Part shown: positions 8,641-16,894 of the stretch, piece after piece
Numbering within the stretch: the first letter of the stretch is position 1
How the letters are laid out: each line of letters begins with the position of its first letter
Assembly: GCF_002284565.1 (NCBI RefSeq)
Contig: NZ_NPKI01000050.1
Location: 62,001-126,000 of the forward strand
Length of the DNA: 64,000 nucleotides
Reading direction: 5' to 3'
DNA from: Mesorhizobium mediterraneum
GTDB lineage: Bacteria; Pseudomonadota; Alphaproteobacteria; Rhizobiales; Rhizobiaceae
The notes under the pieces: model-generated
Database searches by the model: none
Told to the model about the DNA's origin: nothing
Seen by the model: only the letters and a program-made list of their open reading frames with translations
Position numbers and translations under genes: made by a program

Positions 8641-8875
8641 CGCCCGTAGTAGCGCGCGTGATAGCCGAGACGCTCCGGCGTGCGCTCGCTCTTCGAAGCA
8701 TCCAGCGCCTCGTCCATCTCGGCCTCGAGCACCTCCTGCATCACGGCGCGAATCACCTCGTGCAATCCATCCGGGTTCGAAAGCAAAATGTCGTTGACGC
8801 TGCTATGGCGGATTTATCTTCAGGCTTGGTCCTGGTGGCGATGCTGAGTTCGCTTCGCTGAGATTGGGCGGTCAT
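8641..8875 (-). pseudogene. IS256-family transposase, N-terminal fragment
   Basis: The minus strand encodes NDILLSNPDGLHEVIRAVMQ and EVLEAEMDEALDASKSERTP, then ERLGYHARYY, which is the start region of IS256-family transposases of rhizobia. It breaks off at about 8641 against the end of the luxR-type pseudogene. Only about 70 codons remain. Confidence 0.75.
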
Positions 8876-8982
8876 GACAGGGTGGTGTTCAATGTCACCG
8901 ATTCCTGGAAGAAACTACCATCCGTATTAAGCGACTGACGATGAGTGATGTGTGTCCAAAATCTGACAGCCGTCAGAAAACA

Positions 8983-9095
8983 TGTCGGGTTCAATACAGC
9001 GGAGCGTCTTAGCCCTGTCGGGCTTTTCGAAGCCTATCTCGCAGTAACTGCGCGCCAGGCGCACTAGCTCGGCCTTTGCTGGTCGATGTGCGGCA
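8983..9095 (+). promoter_or_regulatory. Decayed duplicate of NifA/sigma-54 promoter region
   Basis: A NifA site TGTCGGGTTCAATACA (8983-8998) shares its first eleven bases and flanking AACATG/GACATG sequence with the site at 1929. At the same offset lies a -12 element (TTTGCT, GC at 9078-9079) and then GATGTGCGGCAA at 9085, again at the same spacing as in the functional promoter (2030). The -24 position reads TAGCTC instead of TGGCAC, so the normally invariant GG is AG. This appears to be a duplicated promoter region whose -24 element is damaged. Confidence 0.65.
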
Positions 9096-9468
9096 ATATA
9101 GTGTGAGGGCTGACCCGCATGAGAACACGGAACTCGCTCGATGAAGGATGATCGACGGCATCCAGAAAGCTTCTCTCCGGCGGGTTCGAGGGTGCTGCGC
9201 GCGCATCTCGGCGACGGGCCAGCGACCAACGGTTGAGGCTACATCTCCGGAGCGAGTGATGCCTCGAAAGATGCAATGCTGTCTCTGGTCCGACGCGCTG
9301 GAAGTTTGTGAAGGGTCGGCCCGGCAAATCGGTGAACCGGGCGGCTTAGGCTGCCAAAAAGGGTAGATGGCTGCGTTGCCTCGGTAGATCAGCAGGCGGT
9401 ATCAGAAAGCCAAAGGCACACGCACACCATCGTGGCGCTTCGCAGGAAGTAGATGGGAGTAATCACCA
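9096..9468. other. Region between decayed nif promoter and radical SAM gene
   Basis: No gene is supported in these 373 bp. The leader after the promoter-like segment does not resemble the gene that follows the intact promoter at 2 kb, so the duplication ended or was replaced here. Confidence 0.35.
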
Positions 9469-10311
9469 GTGATTTTACCGGAACTTCGCTCAGCAAACAC
9501 AGCCGGCAGGGTTTTGGAGATAACGACGACCACGGGATGCGTCGTAGGATGTTCATATTGTCCCCAGGACAAGTTCGCGGTCCGGCAAAGAAAAGTGTCT
9601 CATGCGAGTCATCTGGATCTTGAAGATTTCAAGCGGTGTCTGGCCCGCGTACCGACTTCCGTCGACATTGGTTTTGCGGGATACTCCGAACCTTGGCTCA
9701 ATCCGGACTGTACCGAAATGGTGGAGCACGCCTTCGCCAAAGGCCATGGCATCAGGATTTTTACGACGCTGGTGGGAATGAACGGGCAGGACCTGCAGCG
9801 ATTGCAAGCCTTGCGCTTGGGCGTATTCGTGGTCCATGTTTTCGATGACGGCACCTACATGAACAGCCGCCTGGTCGGAGACAAGTATCGCGATCTGGTT
9901 CGTCAACTCGTCGACGCGGACATCCCCTTGATCCGATTCGTGGCCTTGGGCGAGCCCCACCCAGATATAGCCGACATTATTCCTACCGAAGCCCTGATAA
10001 AAGCGCGGCCGGTGAGCAGTAGGGGTGGAAGCGTCGACCCTAAGATCGTTGCACCACGTCAGCCAGTGGTCGGAGCCCTAACCTGCGTGGACGCACGACA
10101 GTATCGGAATGTTCTTCTTCCAAACGGCGACGTTACCCTGTGCTCTATGGATTTTGAACGGCGTCACGTATTGGGCAACCTTCTATATGAGGGTTACTCC
10201 GCTCTGTTTGAAAAGCCAGTTTTTCGCGAAATCGTCGACCGCATGAATGGAGCAGATGGTTTTCTGCTTTGCAGGATGTGTGAATTCGCCGACCCAAACG
10301 ACCGGACCTGA
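9469..10311 (+). CDS. Radical SAM/SPASM-domain protein
   Basis: A 280-residue radical SAM enzyme. The 4Fe-4S motif is Cys24-x3-Cys28-x2-Cys31 (GCVVGCSYCPQ), an unbroken CX3CX2C. The core continues with strands typical of the fold (VDIGFAGYSEPWLNPD). The C-terminus has a SPASM-like segment: LLPNGDVTLCSMDFE, then a GNL block and a final CRMCEFAD, so an auxiliary cluster is likely. Such enzymes modify peptides or small amino-acid substrates. Start GTG 9469 is preceded by GGGAG at suitable spacing. The gene lies about 370 bp downstream of the decayed NifA/sigma-54 promoter. Substrate unknown; no precursor peptide was identified nearby. Confidence 0.85.
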   Translation: MILPELRSANTAGRVLEITTTTGCVVGCSYCPQDKFAVRQRKVSHASHLDLEDFKRCLARVPTSVDIGFAGYSEPWLNPDCTEMVEHAFAKGHGIRIFTTLVGMNGQDLQRLQALRLGVFVVHVFDDGTYMNSRLVGDKYRDLVRQLVDADIPLIRFVALGEPHPDIADIIPTEALIKARPVSSRGGSVDPKIVAPRQPVVGALTCVDARQYRNVLLPNGDVTLCSMDFERRHVLGNLLYEGYSALFEKPVFREIVDRMNGADGFLLCRMCEFADPNDRT

Positions 10312-10399
10312 GTGGATGCCGGCCGAGAGGGCGTGCCGGCAGTGCGGATGGCCCCACGACACATGCACCTGCCCGCGACGCCATCGCATTTTCGCGTGA

Positions 10400-10560
10400 C
10401 GCCAGCATGATTCCGTAGGCGCGGCAGTGGACCCCGAGGCATTTCGGAGACGAGCTCATCGAAAGGTCTTCGCCTTCCAACCGAGCTTGTCGGCCTGCCT
10501 GGCTTGGGGTAACGCCGATCACAGGTCAACCTCGGTCGGACGGAAATAGCGTTCGTCGAT
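10400..10560 (-). pseudogene. GDP-mannose 4,6-dehydratase (NoeL/Gmd) C-terminal fossil
   Basis: Minus-strand fragments in shifting frames read IGIDERYFRPTEVDL, then DKLGWKAKT and FDELVSEM. This is the C-terminal signature of GDP-mannose 4,6-dehydratase, which in rhizobia (noeL) supplies GDP-fucose precursors for Nod-factor decoration. Only about 50 residues and several frame changes remain, so it is a relic. Confidence 0.65.
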
Positions 10561-10599
10561 CCCGATCAGCGCTTGGTTGCTTACTCACGGCCCACCTCG

Positions 10600-10688
10600 T
10601 CAACGCCTTTACCCTCCCAGACTATCTCCTTTTCGACTCGCCTGAAGGCAGCAGCCCCAGCTGCGGCCGGGGATGGTTGCCGTCGCGG
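10600..10688 (-). pseudogene. ABC exporter fossil, part left of IS21
   Basis: Read on the minus strand across the IS21 insertion, the flank continues the fragment found at 12907-13000: FENVHYR on the right side is followed by DGNHPRPQLGLLPSGE on the left. This matches the entry to the ATPase domain of an ABC exporter like the intact one at 5.4-7.2 kb (VHFRYANHPLPLYSECSL). A stop follows soon after. It is a decayed second copy. Confidence 0.6.
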
Positions 10689-10762
10689 TGTCGGGCGAAT
10701 TGAGAAACTGACCCCCTGACGAAATGAAGAACTGACCCCCTCGGTTATGAGAGGAGGCATGA

Positions 10763-12052
10763 ATGACGATTGGGATTTCGGCGATTCCTGCATTGTCGAG
10801 AACGATGCAGGGAGAGGAGATGCTTCAGCCTGAAGAGGTGGCAGCGATGCTGCGGCTGCATGAGCTTGGCTGGGGAGCGAAGCGGCTGGCGAAGGAATTC
10901 GGGTGCGCGCGCAACACGGTGCGTCGGTATCTGCGCGAAGGCGGGACTGTTCCGTTTCGCAAGCCTGTGCGGCGGAGCGCGTTTGACGGGCTAGACGATT
11001 GGCTGCGGGAGCGCTTCTTCCGCCATGGTGGCAACGCCGATGTGGTGCGCCAGGAACTGGAGAGCGAACATGGGATCGTCATAGGGCTTCGGTCGGTGGA
11101 GCTTCGGGTGCAGGGTTGGCGTCGGGAGTTGAGGGTGCAGAAGCGCGCAACGGTTCGGTTTGAGACGGCGCCGGGACATCAGATGCAGATCGACTTTGGC
11201 GACACGCGGGCGTGGATCGGCGGCGAGCGTGTTCGGGTGCACCTGTTTGTGGCAACGCTGGGTTACTCGCGTCGGCTGCATATCCGTCCCTCGCTTCGGG
11301 AGCGCCAGGCGGACTGGTTGGAGGGGATGGAAGGAGCCTTCCTTCGCTTCGGCGGGGTTCCAACGGAAGTGCTGTTCGATAATCCGAAGGCGCTGGTCGA
11401 ACATCACGATGCGGCGACGCGGGAGGTGCGCTTCAATGTGCGGCTGCACGCCTTTGCCCGCTACTGGGGATTTACGCCACGGGCTTGTGCGCCCTACCGG
11501 GCGCGTACGAAGGGAAAGGACGAACGCGGGGTCGGCTACGTCAAGCACAATGCGATTGTCGGCCGCCGGTTCGAGAACTGGGCGGCGTTCGAGGCGCATC
11601 TGGAACGGTGGACGCGCGAGATTGCCGATCAGCGTGTGCATGGCAAGACCGGGGTGGCTCCTGCGGAGCGCTTTGCCGAAGAAGCCATGGCGCTTCGCCC
11701 TCTGGGCGGACGGGCGCCGTTCGGGCAACTGCGGGATCTCGTGCGCAAGGTCCAGGCAGACTGCGCAATCGACCTGGACACGAACAGTTACTCGGTTCCC
11801 TGGCGGCTGATCGGGGAGAGCGTCCAGGTCGTGGTGCTGGGCGGCCGCGTTATCGTGCGTCATGCGGGCGAGGTGGTGGCGGATCATGCGTTGTGCCGCG
11901 GACGTCGCCAACGGATTGTCGAGCGCGCGCATCTTGCCGGCGTGGTCGGCGCTGCTGCGCCGGTGCGATCGGCGCCGGTGGATATCGTTGCGCCTTCCGC
12001 TCTGTTGCGGCCGCTGGCGGAATATGAGGCACTGGTGGGAGGCAGCTGGTGA
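10763..12052 (+). CDS. istA: IS21-family transposase IstA
   Basis: A 429-residue IstA. An N-terminal helix-turn-helix is visible (LHELGWGAKRLAKEFGCARN, then TVRRYLREGG at about residues 32-60). The DDE catalytic region begins at HQMQIDFGDTR (first Asp) and contains PTEVLFDNPKALVEHH (second Asp) and KDERGVGYVKHN (Glu). A C-terminal beta-rich DNA-binding part follows (YSVPWRLIGE). Length is in the normal range for the short IstA type. Its stop overlaps the ATG of istB (TGATG at 12050-12054), as usual for coupled istA-istB. Confidence 0.92.
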   Translation: MTIGISAIPALSRTMQGEEMLQPEEVAAMLRLHELGWGAKRLAKEFGCARNTVRRYLREGGTVPFRKPVRRSAFDGLDDWLRERFFRHGGNADVVRQELESEHGIVIGLRSVELRVQGWRRELRVQKRATVRFETAPGHQMQIDFGDTRAWIGGERVRVHLFVATLGYSRRLHIRPSLRERQADWLEGMEGAFLRFGGVPTEVLFDNPKALVEHHDAATREVRFNVRLHAFARYWGFTPRACAPYRARTKGKDERGVGYVKHNAIVGRRFENWAAFEAHLERWTREIADQRVHGKTGVAPAERFAEEAMALRPLGGRAPFGQLRDLVRKVQADCAIDLDTNSYSVPWRLIGESVQVVVLGGRVIVRHAGEVVADHALCRGRRQRIVERAHLAGVVGAAAPVRSAPVDIVAPSALLRPLAEYEALVGGSW

Positions 12053-12853
12053 TGACGACGGTCGATCACGAGATGCTGGTTGGCTCAGCTCGACCGGCTG
12101 AAGCTGACCGCGATCCGGGACCAGCTCGATACGCTGCTGGACGAAGCGGCGCGTTCGCAGATGATCTTGCGCGAGGCTTTGGCCTTCCTGGTGACCCACG
12201 AGATCGCGCGGCGCGACGAGCGGCGCATCTCTATGGCAGGCAAGATCGCGCGGTTCCCGTTTGTGCGCGAACTCGATGGCTTCGACTTCGACGCGCAGCC
12301 GTCGCTGGATCAGCGCCAAATCCGGGAGCTGGCGACCTGCCGCTGGATTGCCCATGGCGACACGGTCCTGTTCCTTGGACCTCCGGGTACGGGCAAAACA
12401 CATCTGGCGGTGGCTCTCGGGCGCGAGGCGATCCGGCAGAACCATAGCGTCCAGTTCGTCACGGCGGCCACGCTCGTGGCGATGCTGGCCAAGGCCAATG
12501 ACGACGGTTCACTCGAAAAGCAACTGACGACCCTGTCGCGGCCGAAACTGCTGATCATCGACGAGCTCGGCTATCTCCCGTTCGAAGCCAATGCCGCACA
12601 TCTGTTCTTCCAGCTGGTGTCGCAGCGTTATGAGCGGGGATCGATCCTGATCACCTCCAACCGCTCGGTGGGCGAATGGGGCAGCGTGTTTGGCGATCCC
12701 GTGGTGGCAACGGCGATCCTTGATCGCCTGCTTCATCATTCGACAGTGATAACGATCCGTGGCGACAGCTACCGGCTTCGCGAAAAGCGTCGTTCCGGCC
12801 TATTGCAGAAGGCCGGAACGACGCTCGGTACCAACGAAACCGCAAAACAATGA
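12052..12853 (+). CDS. istB: IS21-family helper ATPase IstB, with a 1-bp insertion near its start
   Basis: IstB, an AAA+ ATPase that supports IstA. Walker A is GPPGTGKTH, Walker B is LLIIDELGYLPF, followed by a sensor region ITSNRSVGEWG. From the natural ATG at 12052 the frame gives MTTVDHEMLVGSARPAE, whereas the family expects MTTVDHEMLVAQLDRLK; one extra T near 12080 shifts the frame. The intact 257-residue frame can only start downstream, from TTG at 12080 (LAQLDRLKLT). Either TTG is used and the first ten residues are lost, or the gene is disrupted. Confidence 0.85.
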
Positions 12854-12906
12854 GGGGGTCAAATCTTCAGTTCGCCCAGGGGGTCAAATCCTCACTTCGC
12901 TTGACA

Positions 12907-13000
12907 CGCGGTAGTGGACGTTCTCGAAACCGATGCGGCCCTTCGCCAGCGCGTCTCCCGGTTGCTTCCGCCTGGCTTACGAACGGGCTTTCCGTCAAGG
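12907..13000 (-). pseudogene. ABC exporter fossil, part right of IS21
   Basis: The minus strand reads GDALAKGRIGFENVHYR, the linker between the membrane and ATPase domains of an ABC exporter (compare RITNGRIDFENVHFRYANHP in the intact copy at 5.4-7.2 kb). Nucleotide similarity to that gene is obvious over about 50 bp (GTGGACGTTCTCGAAA). The reading continues on the far side of the IS21 element. Confidence 0.65.
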
Positions 13001-13583
13001 GCGCCCGCGGCGGCCCGCCCTCTTGACCCGGCGGCTCGGGGGCCAATCATCTCGCGAAAGAGATCGGAATCCGCAGTCTTCTCCAAGAGAGCGCGGCTTT
13101 CGCTGTGTCATCGGTCATCAAATAGTTTCTTGAATCAGGTTGGTGTCCGCAGCCCGAGGTTGAACGGCGAATATTGATGACCGCCGCGAAGCCGCTGGCT
13201 CGCTACGGCGCTATTGAGGAGCGCGCTCGCGAGCGGCTTCTCGCTACCGCCGAGCTACACAACCTCTGGCGACGCGACCCCGCTGATCTCCTGGGACTCA
13301 TCCATTGTCCGGAGGCGCTATGGGTAGCGATGGGTGGGTACGTCAACTACCTGATGCCATAGTATCCATGCTTTCGCGGAAGCTTTAGAAGCCATCTTAT
13401 TGCAGCACATTCTCCGAAGGCGCCTGAATGGAGGGCAACGCAACCTAATAATAGTCGATGAGGATCCCAGCAACAAATCTGCCTCCGGCATTCCGCTTCA
13501 ATGTTAAGCGACGAACATCTGCCGCAAACCACTAGCCATTAAACAGCTCTCTTTTTTGAACGTCTATGTGCAGAGGACTTAAT
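13001..13583. other. Region upstream of the aminotransferase gene
   Basis: A 62-codon frame (13174-13362, ending LGLIHCPEALWVAMGGYVNY) is present but resembles nothing I know; it may be a gene fragment. The remainder, which must hold the promoter of the aminotransferase gene, has a TGT-N10-ACA match at 13502-13517 but no sigma-54 promoter, so I do not call NifA control. Confidence 0.35.
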
Positions 13584-14840
13584 ATGGACACCGACACTTT
13601 CACGGCTCATGAATCTAACGTTCGTCGTTATTGCCGGGCGTTCCCCACCGTCTTTACGAAGGCCCTTGGGGCGACGATCTGGGACGAGACGGGTAAGCCC
13701 TTTATCGATTTCCTGGTGGGTTCCGGCGCACTCAACTACGGGCACAACAATCCGGATATTATGGCGCCAGCGATTGAATATCTCGTCGGGGAGAACATTC
13801 TTCTGTCGCTTGATATGCATACGGCGGCAAAGCGTGACTTCATTGAAGGGTTCGTCGATTGGATCCTGAAACCCAGAGGCCTTTCGTACAAGATTCAGTT
13901 TCCTGGGCCGACCGGCACGAACGCCAACGAAGCGGCGCTCGCGCTGGCGCGAAAATACACGGGCCGCTCGAGCGTCATGGCCTTTACGAATGCGTTCCAC
14001 GGCATGTCGCTCGGCTCTCTAGCGGTGTCGGGCTCGGCCTCAACCAGGGAACTGGGAGGCGTTGCTCGCCACGATGTGATCCGTGTTCCCTATGACGGTT
14101 ATCCGAACCAAGCATTCGATTCCGCCAGTTACATCGACAGCGTTTTGAGCGACCCGGGGAGCGGCATAGAAAAGCCTGCCGCAATCATTCTGGAGACCAT
14201 CCAGGCAGAAGGCGGCATGAACGCCGCATCCGCAGCTTGGCTCACGGAAATTCAGCGCATTTGCCGTACTCACGGCATTGTTTTTATCGTCGACGATATT
14301 CAGGCGGGTGCGGGCCGAACTGGCGATTTCTTCTCATTCGAGTCCGCGAAAATCGAACCGGATATTGTGTGTCTTTCCAAGTCACTAAGCGGTTCAGGTA
14401 GTCCGCTGTCCATCGTTCTGATTCGACCCGACTTGGACATATGGAAGCCCGGAGAACATAGCGGGACCTTCAGAGGCAACAATTTCGCCTTCGTGACGGC
14501 AGGAGCCATGTGCAAGATGTGGTCGGATAGGAAATTTACTGCAGGTGTCGAGCGGACAGCCGTCAGGCTGCAAACGCACCTCGATCGCCTGGTTGCGAAA
14601 CTTCCAAGATACATCGAACAGAAGCGCGGCCGCGGTCTGATGGCCGGCCTGAAATGCCGTTCACCGGCAGTTGTCGGCCGCGTGCACGATGTCGCATTCG
14701 AAAATGGCCTTCTTATCGAATCCTCGGGGCCAAATCGCGACGTTATCAAAGTCCTCCCACCGATAACTATCACCGATGCCGAACTCGATCGTGGCATCAC
14801 CATACTTGAACACGCACTACAGGAGCAAGACAATGTCTAG
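13584..14840 (+). CDS. Diaminobutyrate-2-oxoglutarate aminotransferase-like (EctB family)
   Basis: A 418-residue class III PLP-dependent aminotransferase that most resembles EctB-type L-2,4-diaminobutyrate transaminases. Features: substrate loop FLVGSGALNYGHNNP (about 43-57), PLP-binding Asp in FIVDDIQAGAGRTG (Asp237/238), and the Schiff-base lysine Lys266 in CLSKSLSGSG; HSGTFRGNN follows. All active-site landmarks are present. Start ATG 13584 has a GAGGA ribosome site 6 bp upstream. The stop overlaps the start of the following dioxygenase gene by 8 bp, so the two act together. No ectA or ectC lies beside it, so the product is probably not ectoine; it may supply diaminobutyrate or a related omega-amino acid. 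Confidence 0.85.
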   Translation: MDTDTFTAHESNVRRYCRAFPTVFTKALGATIWDETGKPFIDFLVGSGALNYGHNNPDIMAPAIEYLVGENILLSLDMHTAAKRDFIEGFVDWILKPRGLSYKIQFPGPTGTNANEAALALARKYTGRSSVMAFTNAFHGMSLGSLAVSGSASTRELGGVARHDVIRVPYDGYPNQAFDSASYIDSVLSDPGSGIEKPAAIILETIQAEGGMNAASAAWLTEIQRICRTHGIVFIVDDIQAGAGRTGDFFSFESAKIEPDIVCLSKSLSGSGSPLSIVLIRPDLDIWKPGEHSGTFRGNNFAFVTAGAMCKMWSDRKFTAGVERTAVRLQTHLDRLVAKLPRYIEQKRGRGLMAGLKCRSPAVVGRVHDVAFENGLLIESSGPNRDVIKVLPPITITDAELDRGITILEHALQEQDNV

Positions 14841-15672
14841 TCAGATATCTCAAGTGCCAGCCATCTCGCCGGTTTCGATCAAAGAACGGACCGGGTCGAT
14901 CAACACGTCGGAGATCATCTCGGTCCTGAAAGGTGAGCTCACCGCTCTGCACATCAAGCAAGCTTTCAGCACCGAAGTAGCCGAGGAGATCACTACGAAC
15001 TTTATTGGAAGCTCCGGTCTCAGAGAGCGTAAAGATGGTGTGCCCGGACAATATGTCGGCGCATCTCACTACAGAAAGGATGCAGCCACCTATTTCGCAG
15101 ACGCCGAAAACGCGCGGCCGTACGTCGATGCCCTTTTTAAGAATTTGGTTGACCCGGTTCGAGCAGTATTCGGGGCGTTGAAGCGAGAGCTTCACAACCA
15201 GGGAATCGAATTGCGGCTAGCCCGTTCCGAACACGGCCAGGCCAATGTTTGTCGCGGCCTCAGTTGGTCGGGCACAGGCACCTTTTCCTTGGATCCCCAC
15301 GACGACGTCGCTCAAGTCTTACGTGCTGGCGATGATTACGAGCTTTCTGCGGTGGCGCACAATACGGTCGCAGCGCTCAACCTCTATCCCAGCATGCCTG
15401 AGCAAGGCGGCAATCTGAAGCTCTGGAGCCACAAGCCGACGGTTGCGGACCGGATATCGCAAGGTGTGGAGACCACTGGATATCCCTATTCGGCAGCCTA
15501 TCTGGAGGCCGTCCCTTACCGCGAGTTCGAGCTCAAAACTGGGGATATCGCCCTAATCGATGGCGGCTTCGTTCACGGGGTTACCGGTCAATCAGGCGAC
15601 GGAAAGCGTCGCCTGGTGCTGAATTGCTTTTTCGGATTTGCCCGGCCTGACCTTGTTCTCTGGTGGACCTGA
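14833..15672 (+). CDS. Fe(II)/2-oxoglutarate-dependent dioxygenase
   Basis: A 279-residue dioxygenase. The metal triad is visible as His156-x-Asp158 (DPHDDVAQ) and His248 (GGFVHGVTG), with Arg259/Arg260 (GDGKRRLVLN) as the 2-oxoglutarate anchor. The core is the double-stranded beta helix type (ALNLYPSMPEQGGNLKLWSH). It is translationally coupled to the EctB-like aminotransferase (8-bp overlap), so its substrate is probably the aminotransferase product or a conjugate of it. It is not the PhyH-type ectoine hydroxylase EctD by its motifs. A hydroxylated diamino acid is a reasonable but unproven product. Confidence 0.82.
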   Translation: MSSQISQVPAISPVSIKERTGSINTSEIISVLKGELTALHIKQAFSTEVAEEITTNFIGSSGLRERKDGVPGQYVGASHYRKDAATYFADAENARPYVDALFKNLVDPVRAVFGALKRELHNQGIELRLARSEHGQANVCRGLSWSGTGTFSLDPHDDVAQVLRAGDDYELSAVAHNTVAALNLYPSMPEQGGNLKLWSHKPTVADRISQGVETTGYPYSAAYLEAVPYREFELKTGDIALIDGGFVHGVTGQSGDGKRRLVLNCFFGFARPDLVLWWT

Positions 15673-15704
15673 AGTTGGACGTCGCACCGTAGACCTTGAT
15701 CAGC

Positions 15705-15845
15705 ATGGTCGACGAGGCACATCTCGACGAATTGCGCCAGCTGCGGCTGGTGCGGGCGCTGGCGGTGGGCATCCAAGAGAACTGGCTTGAAGCGATCCGT
15801 CTGCGCGAGCTCACGAAGGAGAGCCTGAGGGCATTGGCCGCCTGA
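15705..15845 (+). other. Short unknown frame (46 codons), probably a gene tail
   Basis: ATG 15705 opens a compact, charged, helix-like sequence (MVDEAHLDELRQLRLVRALA and ENWLEAIRLRELTKESLRAL) ending in TGA at 15845. It has the composition of a genuine protein C-terminus. I do not recognise it, and no ribosome site is evident. It may be the tail of a gene lost upstream. The following stretch to 16627 has only disordered frames. Confidence 0.35.
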
Positions 15846-16627
15846 GCACCGCCCGTGTGTCCGCCGCTCCGCTAGACGGCGGCTGCGCGGCGGACACTCA
15901 ACGTCACCACTGAATGCCACGCCATTTTAGCAGAACTTGACGCACACAACTCACCAGGCGACGCCGCATCGCAGACTGCAGGGCGCTCCAGATGGTTGAG
16001 CCGGAATCTTCTCGTCCATCACGCGCGCCACCTCCTGTTGACCGGTGCGCGAGGCTGCTCTCAGATTTTGCAGCCGCCGATGGGCCGAGGACTCCACGAC
16101 ATAACGCTCGTCTACGCCAACCTCGCCGAGGTTCCGGCGCACTCTCAGCTTTGCCGCATCAGGAGCGTCTCTTCGGCCAGCGCCTGCCATGGTGGCATCT
16201 GCGCGGTCTTCGCATCGTACGGTTTGAGATCGAACTGATATGGTGTGCGCTGGCGCAGCATGAACCCCTCCGATGGCGCGTGGTCGGCCCTGGTGCTGTG
16301 CCCCGAACCTATTCGGCCGTTCCGTCCTGCAGCAAGTCACCAAGACCCCAAAGTACTGGCGTAGTTGCGCCACGCGATTCAGACCGCGCCCGCAGCGGAA
16401 AACCTCCCGGTCAGCCTTCTCGATCACCTCATGAATGTGAACACAACCCCGGCCCGAGGATGCGATGGACGAAAACTCGCGTTCCGCAGGTCCGTGGGCG
16501 TTGTGTCATCGTGTTGTTCACACTGCGAGGCCGCATTCGTGGGTCGACTATGAGATCCGGCAGCCATAACGGGATTATTGGCGCAATCCGGGCTCAGCGG
16601 CCTTACATTACAGAAAAGACCGAGACT
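15846..16627. other. Region without recognisable genes
   Basis: Both strands contain medium-length frames (158 codons minus, 216 codons plus) with arginine-rich composition and no motifs. The minus strand around 15970-16240 looks more protein-like (NLGEVGVDERYVVESSA) and might be a decayed transposase or plasmid gene, but I cannot name it. Confidence 0.3.
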
Positions 16628-16894
16628 CTAATCGTCGCCTGACGACACTTCGGCGGCGCTCACCGCTTCCTCTAGTTCGATGATCCCGAGGCTTACCGCC
16701 TTCATAGCAGCGACCGTTCTGCTGCCCGTGTCCAATTTCCGCATTACGTTTTTTATGTGAAAATTCACAGTGTTTTCGGACCTGTTAAGTATTCGTCCTA
16801 TCTCCCACGACGATTTCCCTCTGGCTGCCCAGAGTATGCACTCTATTTCCCTTGCGGAAAGGACGGGCACTTCTTCGAGTTGGGGGCGTTCCAT
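16628..16894 (-). CDS. LuxR-type solo HTH protein
   Basis: An 88-residue protein that consists almost only of a LuxR/GerE helix-turn-helix: LSAREIECILWAARGKSSWE, RSENTVNFHIKNVMRKLD, then SRTVAAMKAVSLGI. There is no autoinducer-binding domain. The start ATG 16894 has its own ribosome site (GGAGAAGGG), so it is not simply a truncated gene read by accident. The HTH is very similar to that of the frameshifted LuxR at 7.9-8.6 kb, so both probably bind similar operators; a solo HTH could act as a constitutive activator or a competitor. Confidence 0.78.
   Translation of the reverse strand: MERPQLEEVPVLSAREIECILWAARGKSSWEIGRILNRSENTVNFHIKNVMRKLDTGSRTVAAMKAVSLGIIELEEAVSAAEVSSGDD

Larger units (their letters stand above)
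10689..12906 (+). mobile_element. IS21-family element with 5-bp target duplication
   Basis: The left end TGTCGGGCGAATTGAG and the inverted right end TGTCAAGCGAAGTGAG define a 2218-bp element. Both ends carry two copies of a subterminal repeat (ACTGACCCCC left, TTTGACCCCC right), typical of IS21. The 5-bp sequence CGCGG occurs immediately outside both ends (10684-10688 and 12907-12911), a target-site duplication. It carries istA and istB and interrupts a fossil ABC exporter gene. Confidence 0.93.

Noticed and set aside
10991..12445. 484-codon minus-strand frame across istA/istB
   Set aside because: Antisense to well-supported IS21 genes, with low-complexity arginine/proline-rich composition.
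13174..13362. 62-codon frame before the aminotransferase gene
   Set aside because: No ribosome site, motif or neighbour supports it as a gene; noted only as a possible fragment.
13502..13517. TGT-N10-ACA match upstream of the EctB-like gene
   Set aside because: About 15 such matches are expected by chance in 64 kb, there is no -24/-12 promoter between it and the gene, and the distance to the start is too short for the usual NifA geometry.
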